DNA from: CAG-103 sp905215475
GTDB lineage: Bacteria; Bacillota; Clostridia; Oscillospirales; Oscillospiraceae
DNA length: 64,000 nt
NCBI GenBank assembly: GCA_905215475.1
Contig: CAJMPW010000006.1
Coordinates: 113,925 to 177,924 of the forward strand
Direction: 5' to 3'
The notes under the pieces: generated by a model
Told to the model about the DNA's origin: nothing
The model's input: only the letters and a program-made list of their open reading frames with translations
Databases searched by the model: none
Part shown: in pieces, positions 42,203 through 51,484 of the stretch
How the letters are laid out: the number at the start of each line of letters is the position of its first letter
Numbering within the stretch: the first letter of the stretch is position 1
Position numbers and translations under genes: made by a program

Positions 42203-43033
42203 ATGAACAGCTATAGAACCGAAAACTACATAAAAGACAAGGTCATTGTCATCACCGGCGCTTCCAGCGGTTTCGGCAAAGAGACCGCAAAGAAGGCCGC
42301 CGAGTTGGGCGGAAAGGTCGTTCTGGCCGCGCGGCGTGAGGAATTGCTCCGGGAAATTACGCAGGAGATCCGTGAAAGCGGCGGCGAGGCTTCCTACATC
42401 AAGACCGATGTTCGTGTGAAAGATCAGGTCAATGCCATGGCGAAGTTCGCCGTGGACACCTACGGACGCATTGATGTGCTGGTCAATGATGCCGGCACAA
42501 TGCCGCTTGCCTATTACAGCGAACACGCAATTGCCATGGAAGCATGGGAGCAAAGCATTGCTACCGCGATCAATGGTACACTGTACGGCATCGCGGCGGT
42601 CTATGACCAGATGATTGAGCAGGGGCAGGGACATATCGTGAACATTTCCTCCATCCTCGGCAACTATCCCGTGAGCGGTTGCGGGGTCTATAATGTGACA
42701 AAGGCCGCCGTCAGAATGCTGGGCGACAGCCTGCGCGTAGAATCCCGCGGGAAAATCAAAGTTACCAACATCAAGCCCACATCCGTGGCAAATACGGGTC
42801 TGGTCTCTACAGAAGTAGATTATAATGCAGGTCTGTCCGGCATTTACGGGAAAATCATTGACGCATTTATGGGGTTGGCGATCCCCGATCGTCTTGACAC
42901 GGAGAGCATCCATTGCTTTGACTTTTCTCCGTCTATTCTGGCGGACAACATCATTTACGCCATTGACCAGCCTTGGGGCGTGAATATCAGTGAGCTGACT
43001 GTCCGCGCTTCCGGTGAAGCCATGTTTGTATAA
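42203..43033 (+). CDS. Short-chain dehydrogenase/reductase (second of pair)
   Basis: 276 aa, GGAGGTG upstream. IVITGASSGFGKETAKKAAE at the cofactor site, the VNDAGTMPLAYYSEHA segment (Asp replaces the second Asn of the usual NNAG), catalytic Ser in IVNISSILGN and YNVTK as the catalytic pair. It lies 15 bp after the first SDR and 12 bp before the OYE gene. Paired SDRs of different stereochemistry are usual in hydroxysteroid or polyol metabolism; here the substrate is unknown. Confidence 0.9.
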   Translation: MNSYRTENYIKDKVIVITGASSGFGKETAKKAAELGGKVVLAARREELLREITQEIRESGGEASYIKTDVRVKDQVNAMAKFAVDTYGRIDVLVNDAGTMPLAYYSEHAIAMEAWEQSIATAINGTLYGIAAVYDQMIEQGQGHIVNISSILGNYPVSGCGVYNVTKAAVRMLGDSLRVESRGKIKVTNIKPTSVANTGLVSTEVDYNAGLSGIYGKIIDAFMGLAIPDRLDTESIHCFDFSPSILADNIIYAIDQPWGVNISELTVRASGEAMFV

Positions 43034-43045
43034 GGAGGTCACATC

Positions 43046-44986
43046 ATGAGCCATAAATTTTTGGAGCCTATTAAAATCGGTAATCAGACCGTGAAAAACA
43101 GAGTGATGTTCCTTGCGATGGCAAAGAATATTTCTAATTTCGACGACAGCGTATCCGCAAAAGACATCGCCTATGTGGAATCGGTCGCCGCGGGCGGCGT
43201 GGGGCTTCTTGTTCCCGGCGCAATGATCGTAGACCCGGAGTGGCCTTCTGTGCTGCCCTTGCAGCCGGGCATTTATGATGACCGCTTTATCCCCGGGCTT
43301 CGCAGGCTGGTGCTTGCTGCCCATAAGTACGACGCAAAGATCCTGTTCCAGCTTTGGCATCCCGGCGCAACCAACTATTCCGGCATTGATCCGAAGACTG
43401 TGGACGAGCTGACGAAGGACGAGATCCACGCCATTCAGGACAAGTTTGTGGCCGCTGCCAAGCGTGCTATGGCCGCCGGTGCGGACGGCATCGAGTTCCA
43501 AACCTGTCATGGCTATCTGGCCTGCCAGTTCATTTCTCCTCTGTTCAATCACCGCACTGATGAGTACGGCTGGAATAAGGTAGAGGATCGCACCCGTTTT
43601 GCCACGGAGATTTTGACCCGCATCCGCAAGGTCATCGGACCGGATAAAATCATCTCCGTGAAAATGCAGGGCTTTGACTACCCCAAGAGTGAAGGTCCCA
43701 ACGGCAACGACGGAATCACGCCGGAACAGGCCGCCGAGGTCGCTCCCTATCTGGAAAAGGCCGGTGCGGATATGATTGCAGTGTCCGCCGGCGGCACAAT
43801 ATATCATCAGGACGATATTATGTCCGGCGATGTGCATCGTGCCGAAGGCTGGAAGGTTCCTGCTGCTACCATGGTCAAGAATGCTGTTTCCGTTCCCGTA
43901 GTAGCTACCGGCAGCATCCGTCACCCGGATTTCGTGGATCAGATCATCAATGACGGCAAGTGCGACATGGTCGGCATGGGCCGCGGCATTCTGGCTGAGC
44001 GCGAATGGGTAAAGAAGTGTGCCGAAGGTCGCGAGGATGAGCTTCGCTACTGCATCTCCTGCATGAATTGCTTCAATGTCAATCCGTTCAGCTATGAGCA
44101 GACGAACTGCTCCGTGAACCCCTTTGCCCTGCGCGAAGGCTCCAAGCGCCCCATCGTTCAGGACGGGGACGGCCGTCTGGTGGCGGTCATCGGCGCAGGC
44201 CCCGCGGGCATGGAAGCTGCGGTCACGCTCAAACAGCGCGGCTTTGACGTGGTGGTGTTCGACAAACGCGATGAGATCGGCGGTAACCTCCATGTTGCAA
44301 AGAAGCCCCCCTTCAAGGGCAAATTTGAGTGGGCGATCGACTATTATAAGTCCATGGCAAAGAAGCTGAATATCACGATGAAGCTGGGGAAGGAGGTCAC
44401 GGCGCAGGAGGTTCTGGCTCTCAAACCCTATTCCATTCTGGTTGCAACCGGCAGCAACGTCATTTCCATCCCACTCGAGGGGCTGGATCAGGTACAGACG
44501 GTTCAGGCGCACGACGTGCTTGCCAACGACATGCAGTTTGCAAACAAGAAGGTCGTTGTCATCGGCGGTGGCATTACCGGGCTGGAGACTGCGCTGTATA
44601 TCAACCGTCAGGGCACTAATCAGGTTTCCGTGGTGGATATGCTGCCCGAATGGCCGGTGGATATGCTGGATATGCGCTATCAGAACGAAGCGCTGCTGGA
44701 GGTCCGCCACTGCAACGATCAGGGTGTTGCCCTATTTTATAATAACAAGGTTGTGAAATTTGCCGACGGCAAGCTGTTCATTGAGAGCACCAAGGACGGC
44801 GAGGTGAAGGAGCTTCCCGCAGACGTGATCGTTCTGTCCGTGGGCGTGAAGCCCAACGACGCACTGTGGCAGGAGCTGCTTGCTTCCGGCTATCCCAGCG
44901 TCTGGAAGGCGGGCGATGCCATCGCCACCGGCAAGATAAACAAAGCCGTCCTCCACGGCAGCAAGTTCGGCTACAGCCTGAACTGA
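43046..44986 (+). CDS. Old-yellow-enzyme/2,4-dienoyl-CoA reductase-like oxidoreductase, mobile copy
   Basis: 646 aa. The FMN barrel (about 1-340) starts FLEPIKIGNQTVKNRVMFLA and contains TCHGYLACQFISPLFNHRTD with the FadH-type Tyr. The Fe-S cysteines are CISCMNC and NCSVNPFA; the second and third are one residue closer than in FadH. The C-terminal half has AVIGAGPAGMEAAVTL and VVIGGGITGLETALYI dinucleotide folds. It is a distant relative of the protein at 5873, not a recent duplicate. Co-transcribed with two SDRs behind a TetR, it probably reduces a C=C bond of an unsaturated carbonyl compound. Confidence 0.9.
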   Translation: MSHKFLEPIKIGNQTVKNRVMFLAMAKNISNFDDSVSAKDIAYVESVAAGGVGLLVPGAMIVDPEWPSVLPLQPGIYDDRFIPGLRRLVLAAHKYDAKILFQLWHPGATNYSGIDPKTVDELTKDEIHAIQDKFVAAAKRAMAAGADGIEFQTCHGYLACQFISPLFNHRTDEYGWNKVEDRTRFATEILTRIRKVIGPDKIISVKMQGFDYPKSEGPNGNDGITPEQAAEVAPYLEKAGADMIAVSAGGTIYHQDDIMSGDVHRAEGWKVPAATMVKNAVSVPVVATGSIRHPDFVDQIINDGKCDMVGMGRGILAEREWVKKCAEGREDELRYCISCMNCFNVNPFSYEQTNCSVNPFALREGSKRPIVQDGDGRLVAVIGAGPAGMEAAVTLKQRGFDVVVFDKRDEIGGNLHVAKKPPFKGKFEWAIDYYKSMAKKLNITMKLGKEVTAQEVLALKPYSILVATGSNVISIPLEGLDQVQTVQAHDVLANDMQFANKKVVVIGGGITGLETALYINRQGTNQVSVVDMLPEWPVDMLDMRYQNEALLEVRHCNDQGVALFYNNKVVKFADGKLFIESTKDGEVKELPADVIVLSVGVKPNDALWQELLASGYPSVWKAGDAIATGKINKAVLHGSKFGYSLN

Positions 44987-45044
44987 AGCATAGTAAGGCG
45001 CTGTTCTTGCACACCCTTTAAAAAGATGCGATAATCAACATGGC

Positions 45045-45075
45045 AATGCCCGGCTCCAAAACAGAGCCGGGCATT
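45045..45075. terminator. Bidirectional terminator between OYE and TetR genes
   Basis: A perfect 12-bp stem (AATGCCCGGCTC and its complement) with a 7-nt loop, placed between the convergent genes ending at 44986 and 45091. Confidence 0.75.
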
Positions 45076-45090
45076 GTGCTGCATATTGCT

Positions 45091-45675
45091 TTACCGGCTT
45101 TTACGGTAAGCCGGAGCGACGTCGTAGTACTCTTCCATGCCCGTCCTTACAGCCTCGTGGAAGTCGAAGGCGGCATTTGAACAGCACCAGTCCAGGAGAG
45201 TCGCCTTAGCGATTTGTATAGAATATTTCACCAAAATCTCCGGCTTGCCAAGGTTCCTTATGATGCCGTTCTTCTGGCAGTTGGATAAGAGCTTGTAGTA
45301 CAGTTCATTGTAAGCGTCGACAAAATCGAAGATACCCAGCCTTTCATCCACCTCAAGCTTCAGGAGGGTCTTACAGTAGTTGACGTTGTCCTTTGTCCAC
45401 ATGGGCGTGTGCAGCGCAAAAATGTATATCATGCGCTCGAAATCATTGTCCAAAAAAAGTATTTCCGACGGCTCAATATTGCTTTCCAGAGAAGCGTCGC
45501 GCATGGTCCACATAATCAAGTCCTTTTTGTCGGAAAACAGAGAATAAAAACGTGTCCTCGAAACGTTGGCCGCGGCGCAGATACTGTTTACGGATGTCTT
45601 TTCATATCCGTTGGCGTTGAACAGCTCAAGCGCTTTGTCCGCCAATTTATTCCTCACATCCACGGGTTTACTCAT
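45091..45675 (-). CDS. TetR-family regulator, divergent from the flavoprotein-HypAB operon
   Basis: 194 aa. It has an N-terminal TetR helix-turn-helix (TSVNSICAAANVSRTRFYSL, about residues 27-46) and a helical ligand domain. It is divergent from the Fe-S/GltD-like flavoprotein gene at 45884. A promoter with an inverted repeat just after its -10 suggests autorepression and control of both directions. Confidence 0.87.
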   Translation of the reverse strand: MSKPVDVRNKLADKALELFNANGYEKTSVNSICAAANVSRTRFYSLFSDKKDLIMWTMRDASLESNIEPSEILFLDNDFERMIYIFALHTPMWTKDNVNYCKTLLKLEVDERLGIFDFVDAYNELYYKLLSNCQKNGIIRNLGKPEILVKYSIQIAKATLLDWCCSNAAFDFHEAVRTGMEEYYDVAPAYRKSR

Positions 45676-45746
45676 AGCGGTTTTTGTCCCTCCTCGCGGT
45701 ACAAATTCTAAAAAATGTTCGCGCGTTCCGCAAACAAGCAGGGCGT

Positions 45747-45808
45747 GTGTTCAAACGCTTAACACCTTTTTTGTAGCTATTATAGAACATTCCCAGGCGG
45801 TATTGCAA
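45747..45808 (-). promoter_or_regulatory. TetR promoter and candidate operator
   Basis: On the minus strand TTGCAA (45808-45803) and TATAAT (45784-45779) are 18 nt apart. The inverted repeat GTGTT-N9-AACAC (45747-45765) lies downstream of the -10. It shares AACAC/GTGT and CAAACG elements with the site near 41273. Confidence 0.5.
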
Positions 45809-45883
45809 CTTTTTTAACACAGGCGTATTTTGATTTCAGATTCCGGCGATAGGCGGATAATGAATAATACGGAGGGAATGACT

Positions 45884-48625
45884 ATGAGCAACAAATACCC
45901 GAATCTCATTAGATGGGCTGATTGGCTGGATAATATCTATCCTGGTCAGGAGGGAAATAACGACGAGAGCGAAAGCGTACAGTTCCTGCTGCATTTCTGC
46001 TCCGACGAGGACGCCCGCATAGCGATGATGTGCGAGCCCTTCTTCAAATCGCTCGACGAAATAGCCGAGGCGAACAACGTGACCGTCGAGGAAATTGCTT
46101 CCACTCTTGAAGAGATGAGCATGAAAGGCCTGATCATGTGCTCGTCGCTGTCCGGCGTGCTCAAATACCGCCGCTGGCCCTGGCTGCCTGGCATCCTTGA
46201 GTTCGTCGTCCTGGACAAGGAGATAGACCCCGAGCTGCTGAAATACGCCTCGGATTTCTACGAGGAGCGCATCCGTCTCACGGACATGACCGCCATGCCC
46301 TTTGAGAAAAGAGCGCACGGCGGGCTCAGGACAATACCGATAATGGAGTCCGTGGCCGCCAAATCCACGATCATGCCCTTCGAGGAGCTGAAGCCCTTCA
46401 TAGACAAGGCCACCAAGTTCTCCGTCGCGAACTGCGCCTGCCGCACGGCTACGCGCGCTCTGGGCATGGGCTGCGAGCACACGCATATAGACACCTGCAT
46501 CCAGCTTGACGACTACGCAGACTACGGCATCCGTACCCAGAGAGCCAGGGAGATCTCCAAGGAGGAGGTCTACGAAATACTCAGAAAGATGGAGAAGGCT
46601 GGGCACGTCCACCAGGTGTTCAACACCCAGGGGCACGACACCACCTGCTTTATCTGCAACTGCTGCGGCTGCGGCTGCGCCTCTCTGCGCACGGCCAATA
46701 TGCTCAACCTGCAGATGAACATGGCCTCCAACTTTGTCGCCAAGGTGGATCCCGAAAAGTGCGTGGCCTGCGGCGCGTGCGTCGAATCCTGCAACGCCAA
46801 CGCGCTCACCCTCGGCACGAATTTCTGCGAGGCGGAGTGCGAAACCAAGAACCTTCCGGACTACATGGACACCAACTGGACGGAGGAGTTCTGGGATATG
46901 GATTACCTCAAGCGGAAGATGGTAAACAAGAGCGGCAGTGCTCCCTGCAAGGCCGCCTGCCCCGCGCACATATCTATCCAGGGCTATATCCGCAAGGCCG
47001 CAGAGGGCAAATACGACGAGGCGCTCAAGGTCATCAAGAGGGACAATCCCTTCCCCGCAGTCTGCGGGCGAATCTGTCCGCATGACTGTGAAAACGAATG
47101 CACCCGCGCCCGCGTCGACGAGGCCATGGCCATCGACGACATCAAGAAGTTCATCGCCGACAAGGAGCTCGAGGAGGGGAACCTCTACGTACCGGAGAAA
47201 AAAGACAGCTACGAGGAAAAGGTAGCCGTAATAGGCGCCGGCCCCGCCGGAATGACCGCCGCGTACTATCTCGCGGTGGAGGGCTATCCCGTCACGGTGT
47301 TCGAGAAGAACGCGGCTCCCGGCGGTATGCTGAAGTTCGGCATACCCTCCTTCCGACTCAAAAAAGACGTCATAGACGCGGAGATCGAGGTTCTGCGCAG
47401 GCTGGGCGTGGAGTTCAAATGCGGCGTCGACGTCGGCAGGGACGTGACTATAGAGCAGCTTCGTGAGCAGGGCTACAAGGCCTTCTACGTCGCCATCGGC
47501 GCGCAGGCCAGCCGTAAGCTCGGCATTGAGGGCGAGGAGCTCATCGGCGTCCAGGGCGGCATCAACTTCCTTCGCGGCGTGAACGAGGGCGTCATCTCCT
47601 CCGTTGAGGGCGACACCGTGGTGATAGGCGGCGGAAACGTGGCCGTAGACGTGGCTCGCGCCGTAATGCGTCTCGGCAACCGCAATGTCAAAATGGTCTG
47701 CCTCGAAAAGGACGAGGAAATGCCCACCGTTCCCGACGAAAAGGACGAGGCTCTGGCAGAGGGAGTGGAGATTTGCAACAGCTGGGGTCCGAAGCGCATC
47801 ATTGGCGAAAACGGTCGCGTCACGGGCGTGGAATTCATGCGCTGCGTGTCCGTATTTGACGAAACCGGCAGGTTCAGCCCCGTTTACGACGAGAATGACA
47901 CCGTTATCATGCCCTGCTCCAACGTGTTCACCGCGATCGGGCAGTCGATTGTGTGGGGAGATCTCCTGAGCGGCACCAAGGCCAAGGTTGAGGACTTCAG
48001 AGTCGTCAATGTTGCCGAGATCTCCTATCAGACCGCCGAGGAAGACATCTTCGCCGGCGGCGACTGCGCGATGGGCCCCGGCTTTACCATCGACGCCATT
48101 GCAACCGGCAGGTCCGGCGCTATTTCCGTGCACAGGTACGTCCAGGGCAAGAACCTTCTCATTCGCCGCGAGCGCGAGTACAAGCCCTTTGATAAGGAGC
48201 TCGGGGATTACAGCGGCTTTGACAAGCAGCCCCGTCAGCGTCCGCACCACGCCGCCGCGAGCAAGGCGCTCGAGACCATGGACGATACCCGCGCCACATT
48301 TACAGAGGAACAGCTTAAGAAGGAGGCCGCCCGCTGCATGGGCTGCGGCGTTACCGTAGTAGACGAGAGAAAGTGCCTCGGCTGCGGCGTCTGCACCACC
48401 AAGTGCGAGTTCGACGCCGTAAAGCTCTACAAGGTTCACGACGCTGTGCCGCCCACCTCGCCCGACGCCTGGGCCGCCGCGCTGGGCGCAAATATCGCGG
48501 AGCGGACGAAGCGCATCGCGGCCAATTCACCCAAGACGGACGAGCAGGACTGCAGCGACTCCGGTACTGCCAGTATGATGTTCAAGAAACACGAAAGTGA
48601 AAAGCAGGACAACGCCAATGCATGA
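45884..48625 (+). CDS. Large Fe-S/FAD flavoprotein with GltD-like core, mobile copy
   Basis: 913 aa from the ATG at 45884 (GGAGGGA upstream). Same order as the protein at 8356: N-terminal region with VANCACRTATRALGMGCEH and CNCCGCGCASLR; ferredoxin motif CVACGACVESC; GltD entry domain (CKAACPAHISIQGYIRKAAE ... CGRICPHDC); FAD fold AVIGAGPAGMTAAYYL; NADPH fold VVIGGGNVAVDVARAV; C-terminal CMGCG and CLGCGVCTTKC. It ends with a roughly 50-residue hydrophilic tail absent from the chromosomal copy. The hypA start overlaps the last codons. It probably takes NAD(P)H electrons and delivers them to a partner such as the OYE reductase. Codon usage differs visibly from the chromosomal copy (more AGG and ATA). 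Confidence 0.82.
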   Translation: MSNKYPNLIRWADWLDNIYPGQEGNNDESESVQFLLHFCSDEDARIAMMCEPFFKSLDEIAEANNVTVEEIASTLEEMSMKGLIMCSSLSGVLKYRRWPWLPGILEFVVLDKEIDPELLKYASDFYEERIRLTDMTAMPFEKRAHGGLRTIPIMESVAAKSTIMPFEELKPFIDKATKFSVANCACRTATRALGMGCEHTHIDTCIQLDDYADYGIRTQRAREISKEEVYEILRKMEKAGHVHQVFNTQGHDTTCFICNCCGCGCASLRTANMLNLQMNMASNFVAKVDPEKCVACGACVESCNANALTLGTNFCEAECETKNLPDYMDTNWTEEFWDMDYLKRKMVNKSGSAPCKAACPAHISIQGYIRKAAEGKYDEALKVIKRDNPFPAVCGRICPHDCENECTRARVDEAMAIDDIKKFIADKELEEGNLYVPEKKDSYEEKVAVIGAGPAGMTAAYYLAVEGYPVTVFEKNAAPGGMLKFGIPSFRLKKDVIDAEIEVLRRLGVEFKCGVDVGRDVTIEQLREQGYKAFYVAIGAQASRKLGIEGEELIGVQGGINFLRGVNEGVISSVEGDTVVIGGGNVAVDVARAVMRLGNRNVKMVCLEKDEEMPTVPDEKDEALAEGVEICNSWGPKRIIGENGRVTGVEFMRCVSVFDETGRFSPVYDENDTVIMPCSNVFTAIGQSIVWGDLLSGTKAKVEDFRVVNVAEISYQTAEEDIFAGGDCAMGPGFTIDAIATGRSGAISVHRYVQGKNLLIRREREYKPFDKELGDYSGFDKQPRQRPHHAAASKALETMDDTRATFTEEQLKKEAARCMGCGVTVVDERKCLGCGVCTTKCEFDAVKLYKVHDAVPPTSPDAWAAALGANIAERTKRIAANSPKTDEQDCSDSGTASMMFKKHESEKQDNANA

Positions 48626-48977
48626 ATTAGGAGTAGTTCTTAATATGCTCGATACCCTTGACGCCGCAGCCAAACGGTACGGGGTATCCCGCATCGCATC
48701 CGTAAGTGTGGATGTCGGAGAGATGACCGGCATAGTCCCCGTGTACATGCACGGGGTCTGGCCGGAGGCCGTAAACGGTACCATCTGCGCGGGCTCAGAG
48801 CTCTACATCAATATGGTGAAAGCCATCGCCCACTGCGCCGACTGCGGCAAGGACTACGAGGTCATGGAAAACGCCAGGGACGACGTCCCCATGTGCCCGT
48901 TTTGCGGCAGCACCCGCTGGACGCTCAAGCAGGGCGACCAGCTGGTAATCAAAGAAATCGAGGTAGCGGAAGAATGA
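48618..48977 (+). CDS. hypA: HypA nickel metallochaperone, mobile copy
   Basis: 119 aa. MHELGVVLNMLDTL has the HypA nickel site (Met-His-Glu), and CADC...CPFC is the zinc site. The gene overlaps the flavoprotein end by 8 nt and hypB by 4 nt. HypA and HypB normally load nickel into [NiFe]-hydrogenases or urease; neither is encoded in the window. The tight coupling to the flavoprotein repeats the arrangement at 7973-8356, so the association is probably functional. Confidence 0.9.
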   Translation: MHELGVVLNMLDTLDAAAKRYGVSRIASVSVDVGEMTGIVPVYMHGVWPEAVNGTICAGSELYINMVKAIAHCADCGKDYEVMENARDDVPMCPFCGSTRWTLKQGDQLVIKEIEVAEE

Positions 48978-49648
48978 CAAATGGCAAAGTGCGAGTCATC
49001 GAAATAAAGCAGAGCGTATTTGAAAACAACGACCGGGAGGCGGACCGGGTCAGGGCGCAGCTCAAGAAGGAGCACACCTTCCTCCTGAACCTCATGTCCA
49101 GCCCCGGCAGCGGCAAGACTACCACGCTCAAGGCGACCATCGCACGCCTCAAGAATAAGCTGCGCATCGGCGTCATGGAGGCCGACATCGACTCGGACGT
49201 GGACGCGCTCGCCATCGCCGAGACGGGCGTCAGGAGCATCCAGCTACACACCGGCGGCATGTGCCACCTCGACGCGGGCATGACCGAGCAGGGGCTCCGT
49301 GAGCTCGGCGCCGCCGACCTCGACCTCGCGATACTCGAGAACGTTGGCAACCTCGTCTGCCCGGCGGAGTTCGACACCGGCGCGGTCAAGAATGTCGCAA
49401 TACTCTCCGTGCCCGAGGGCCACGACAAGCCGCTCAAATACCCGCTGATGTTTGAGGTGTGCCAGGCGCTGATCATAAACAAGATCGACGTCCTTCCCTA
49501 CTTCGACTTCAACATGGACAAGGTGCGCGAGTTCGCGCACAAGCGCAACCCGGATATCGAGATATTCCCGATAAGCGCCAAGACCGGCGAGGGCGTGGAC
49601 GCCTGGTGCAACTGGCTCGAGGCACAGGTAAGAGCTTGGAACGAATAA
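48974..49648 (+). CDS. hypB: HypB GTPase for nickel insertion
   Basis: 224 aa SIMIBI-class GTPase: P-loop SSPGSGKTT, EADIDSDVDA, the HTGGMCHLD metal motif (adjacent Cys-His), ENVGNLVCPAEFDTG with the second Cys, and NKIDVLPYFDF for guanine recognition. The His-rich or Cys-rich N-terminal nickel store seen in many HypB proteins is missing. It overlaps hypA by 4 nt. The chromosomal twin module has no hypB, so this one might serve both HypA proteins. Confidence 0.92.
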   Translation: MTNGKVRVIEIKQSVFENNDREADRVRAQLKKEHTFLLNLMSSPGSGKTTTLKATIARLKNKLRIGVMEADIDSDVDALAIAETGVRSIQLHTGGMCHLDAGMTEQGLRELGAADLDLAILENVGNLVCPAEFDTGAVKNVAILSVPEGHDKPLKYPLMFEVCQALIINKIDVLPYFDFNMDKVREFAHKRNPDIEIFPISAKTGEGVDAWCNWLEAQVRAWNE

Positions 49649-49665
49649 ACTGAACAGCTGAACGC

Positions 49666-49701
49666 ATAGCAGCGCATGAGCACCACCTCATGCGCTGCTA
49701 T
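49666..49701 (+). terminator. Terminator after hypB
   Basis: A perfect 15-bp stem (ATAGCAGCGCATGAG and its complement) with loop CACCAC, 17 bp after the hypB stop. The T tract is poor. Confidence 0.65.
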
Positions 49702-49726
49702 ACCTATAAGCGCGGGCTGCGTGTCT

Positions 49727-49852
49727 TTAACCGCGTGAAACTCCCTTTTCCCACTTTGACACTGTTTGGCGGACTACGTTCAGCCGCGCGGCAAGCTCTT
49801 CCTGCGTAAAGCCTTTCTGCCTGCGCAGAGTTTTCAAATTTTCAGACAACAT
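49727..49852 (-). pseudogene. Truncated XRE-family HTH fragment
   Basis: 41 codons encode an intact N-terminal helix-turn-helix (GFTQEELAARLNVVRQTVSK) but stop after KWEKGVSRG, where XRE regulators normally continue for another 30 or more residues. It looks like a 5' gene fragment left by recombination. Confidence 0.65.
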
Positions 49853-49911
49853 GTTTTTTACCTCCTTGCGGCATAAATACACGCCCCGTTGCCGCAAGCA
49901 ACGCATAATAA

Positions 49912-50084
49912 CAAAGCTCCACGGCAAACACCGTGGAGCTTTGAAACGATCGTTCTTCTCGGAAATATGCAAGTCCTAGCGCGGCAGGCGGCTCGTTCTC
50001 GCGCTTTTTGCGCATGGAAACGGCAACGAGCACGATGATGGTGACAAGGTACGGGAGCATCTTGTAAAGCTCCATTGATAACAC
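49912..50084 (-). pseudogene. 3' remnant of a nucleoside/sugar ABC permease gene with its terminator
   Basis: The stretch 50084-49950 encodes ELYKMLPYLVTIIVLVAVSM and ends near ALGLAYFREER, which resembles the C terminus of BmpA-associated nucleoside ABC permeases. No upstream part of the gene remains. A 13-bp hairpin (CAAAGCTCCACGG and complement, 49912-49943) follows, probably the original terminator. Confidence 0.6.
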
Positions 50085-50122
50085 TTGCTTAGTAGCTGTG
50101 GATAATAGCTATATGCTATGGC

Positions 50123-51484
50123 TTAAATTATAAGCGAGTTTTTTTGTTTTTTTAATTCTATACCCACCAGGACAACAGATAGCACAAACGCTGAAAAATC
50201 AGCAATAGGCCCCGCTAGCAATACTCCCATAATTCCGAAACGAAGCGGGAGCAGCAGGGTAAGCGGAATCAAGAAAAAGGTCTGCCTTGTTAATGCCAAC
50301 AGAGCACCTCTTAACGATTTTCCTATTGCGGTAAAAAAGCTGGAAGAAAGCAACTGCACACCATTTACCAACACCATGAAAAGATAGGTACGCATGAACA
50401 AAACAGCAAATTCAAAATACAGCTCGTCCCCGTCTCCGAATAGTGAAATGATAGATTGCGGGAAAAATTGAAATGCGATAAAAGCAATAGTGGAAACAAC
50501 AAGATTCCACTTTATTGCAAGCATGTAAGCCTCCCGTACCCGATGATATTGCCTTGCTCCATAGTTGAAACCGATAATCGGCTGTGTCCCTTGCGAGATT
50601 CCTACAACAATCGCAAGGATTATGGCATTTGTTTTCATAACAATTCCGCAAGCTGCCAAGGGAATATCCGTTCCATATTTTGTTAATGCGCCGTAATAAG
50701 TCAACGAATTGTACTGAATGATTTGAATCACGGTAACTGCAATCTGGTTTGAGCTGCTGCTGATTCCCATGCTGCAAATTTTCATGCTTTCTTTGATGTC
50801 CAATAAAAACGACTCTTTTTCAAAATGGATTGTTTGGAAACGCCATAGATAACGGAGTGCGAGTATGAAGGAAAAAATTTGCCCAATAACTGTTGCCCAA
50901 GCTGCGCCGGCAATTCCCCAATCGCAAACAAAAATAAAAATGGGGTCAAGAATGGTATTGATAATAGCTCCCACAACCATGCAGACCATTGAATACTTTG
51001 GTTTTCCGTCTGCTCGAATCAAATTGCTCATACCATTCGTTACAATGAGAAACGGCATTCCAATCAATGTTATGCTGGCATACTGCTTTGCATATGGAAA
51101 TACATCTGTCGTTGCCCCAAATGCCTTTAGGAGCAAAGACAGAAAAGTTTCTCCAACCAGCAAATAAATAATTCCGAAAATTCCCATCAGAACAATACCA
51201 TTTCCCGCTGCTTTGGCGGCAGCTTTCGGCTCTTTGCATCCAAGACAGAGGGAAACACGGGAAGCACTGCCAATTCCGACCAGTAGTGCAATGGCAAGGC
51301 AGATGGTAGAAAACGGGTAGGCAACATTGGTTGCTGCATTTCCCAAATAACCGACCCCTTGACCAATAAAAATCTGATCCACAATATTGTAGATTGAGCC
51401 GACAAGAGACGCCACAATACTGGGAACAGCAAAATTTTTCAACAGCTTTGGAATTTTTTCATAGCCCAGAGGATTTTCAGTCAT
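50123..51484 (-). CDS. MATE-family efflux transporter (mobile-region copy)
   Basis: 453 aa with 12 predicted helices. MATE landmarks: SIVASLVGSIYNIVDQIFIG near the start, DPIFIFVCDWGIAGAAWATV and GISQGTQPIIGFNYGARQ. It is more AT-rich than the MATE gene at 17529 and is from a different branch. The gene starts within the last 8 nt of the upstream MarR gene, so the pair is coupled and likely exports the compound MarR senses. Confidence 0.93.
   Translation of the reverse strand: MTENPLGYEKIPKLLKNFAVPSIVASLVGSIYNIVDQIFIGQGVGYLGNAATNVAYPFSTICLAIALLVGIGSASRVSLCLGCKEPKAAAKAAGNGIVLMGIFGIIYLLVGETFLSLLLKAFGATTDVFPYAKQYASITLIGMPFLIVTNGMSNLIRADGKPKYSMVCMVVGAIINTILDPIFIFVCDWGIAGAAWATVIGQIFSFILALRYLWRFQTIHFEKESFLLDIKESMKICSMGISSSSNQIAVTVIQIIQYNSLTYYGALTKYGTDIPLAACGIVMKTNAIILAIVVGISQGTQPIIGFNYGARQYHRVREAYMLAIKWNLVVSTIAFIAFQFFPQSIISLFGDGDELYFEFAVLFMRTYLFMVLVNGVQLLSSSFFTAIGKSLRGALLALTRQTFFLIPLTLLLPLRFGIMGVLLAGPIADFSAFVLSVVLVGIELKKQKNSLII

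Noticed and set aside
42188..44710. An 840-codon antisense frame across the second SDR and OYE genes
   Set aside because: The sense genes have full motif sets and ribosome sites; the antisense frame has none and arises from codon bias.
45836..48439. A long antisense frame across the mobile flavoprotein
   Set aside because: Same shadow effect; no start signal and no recognisable domain.
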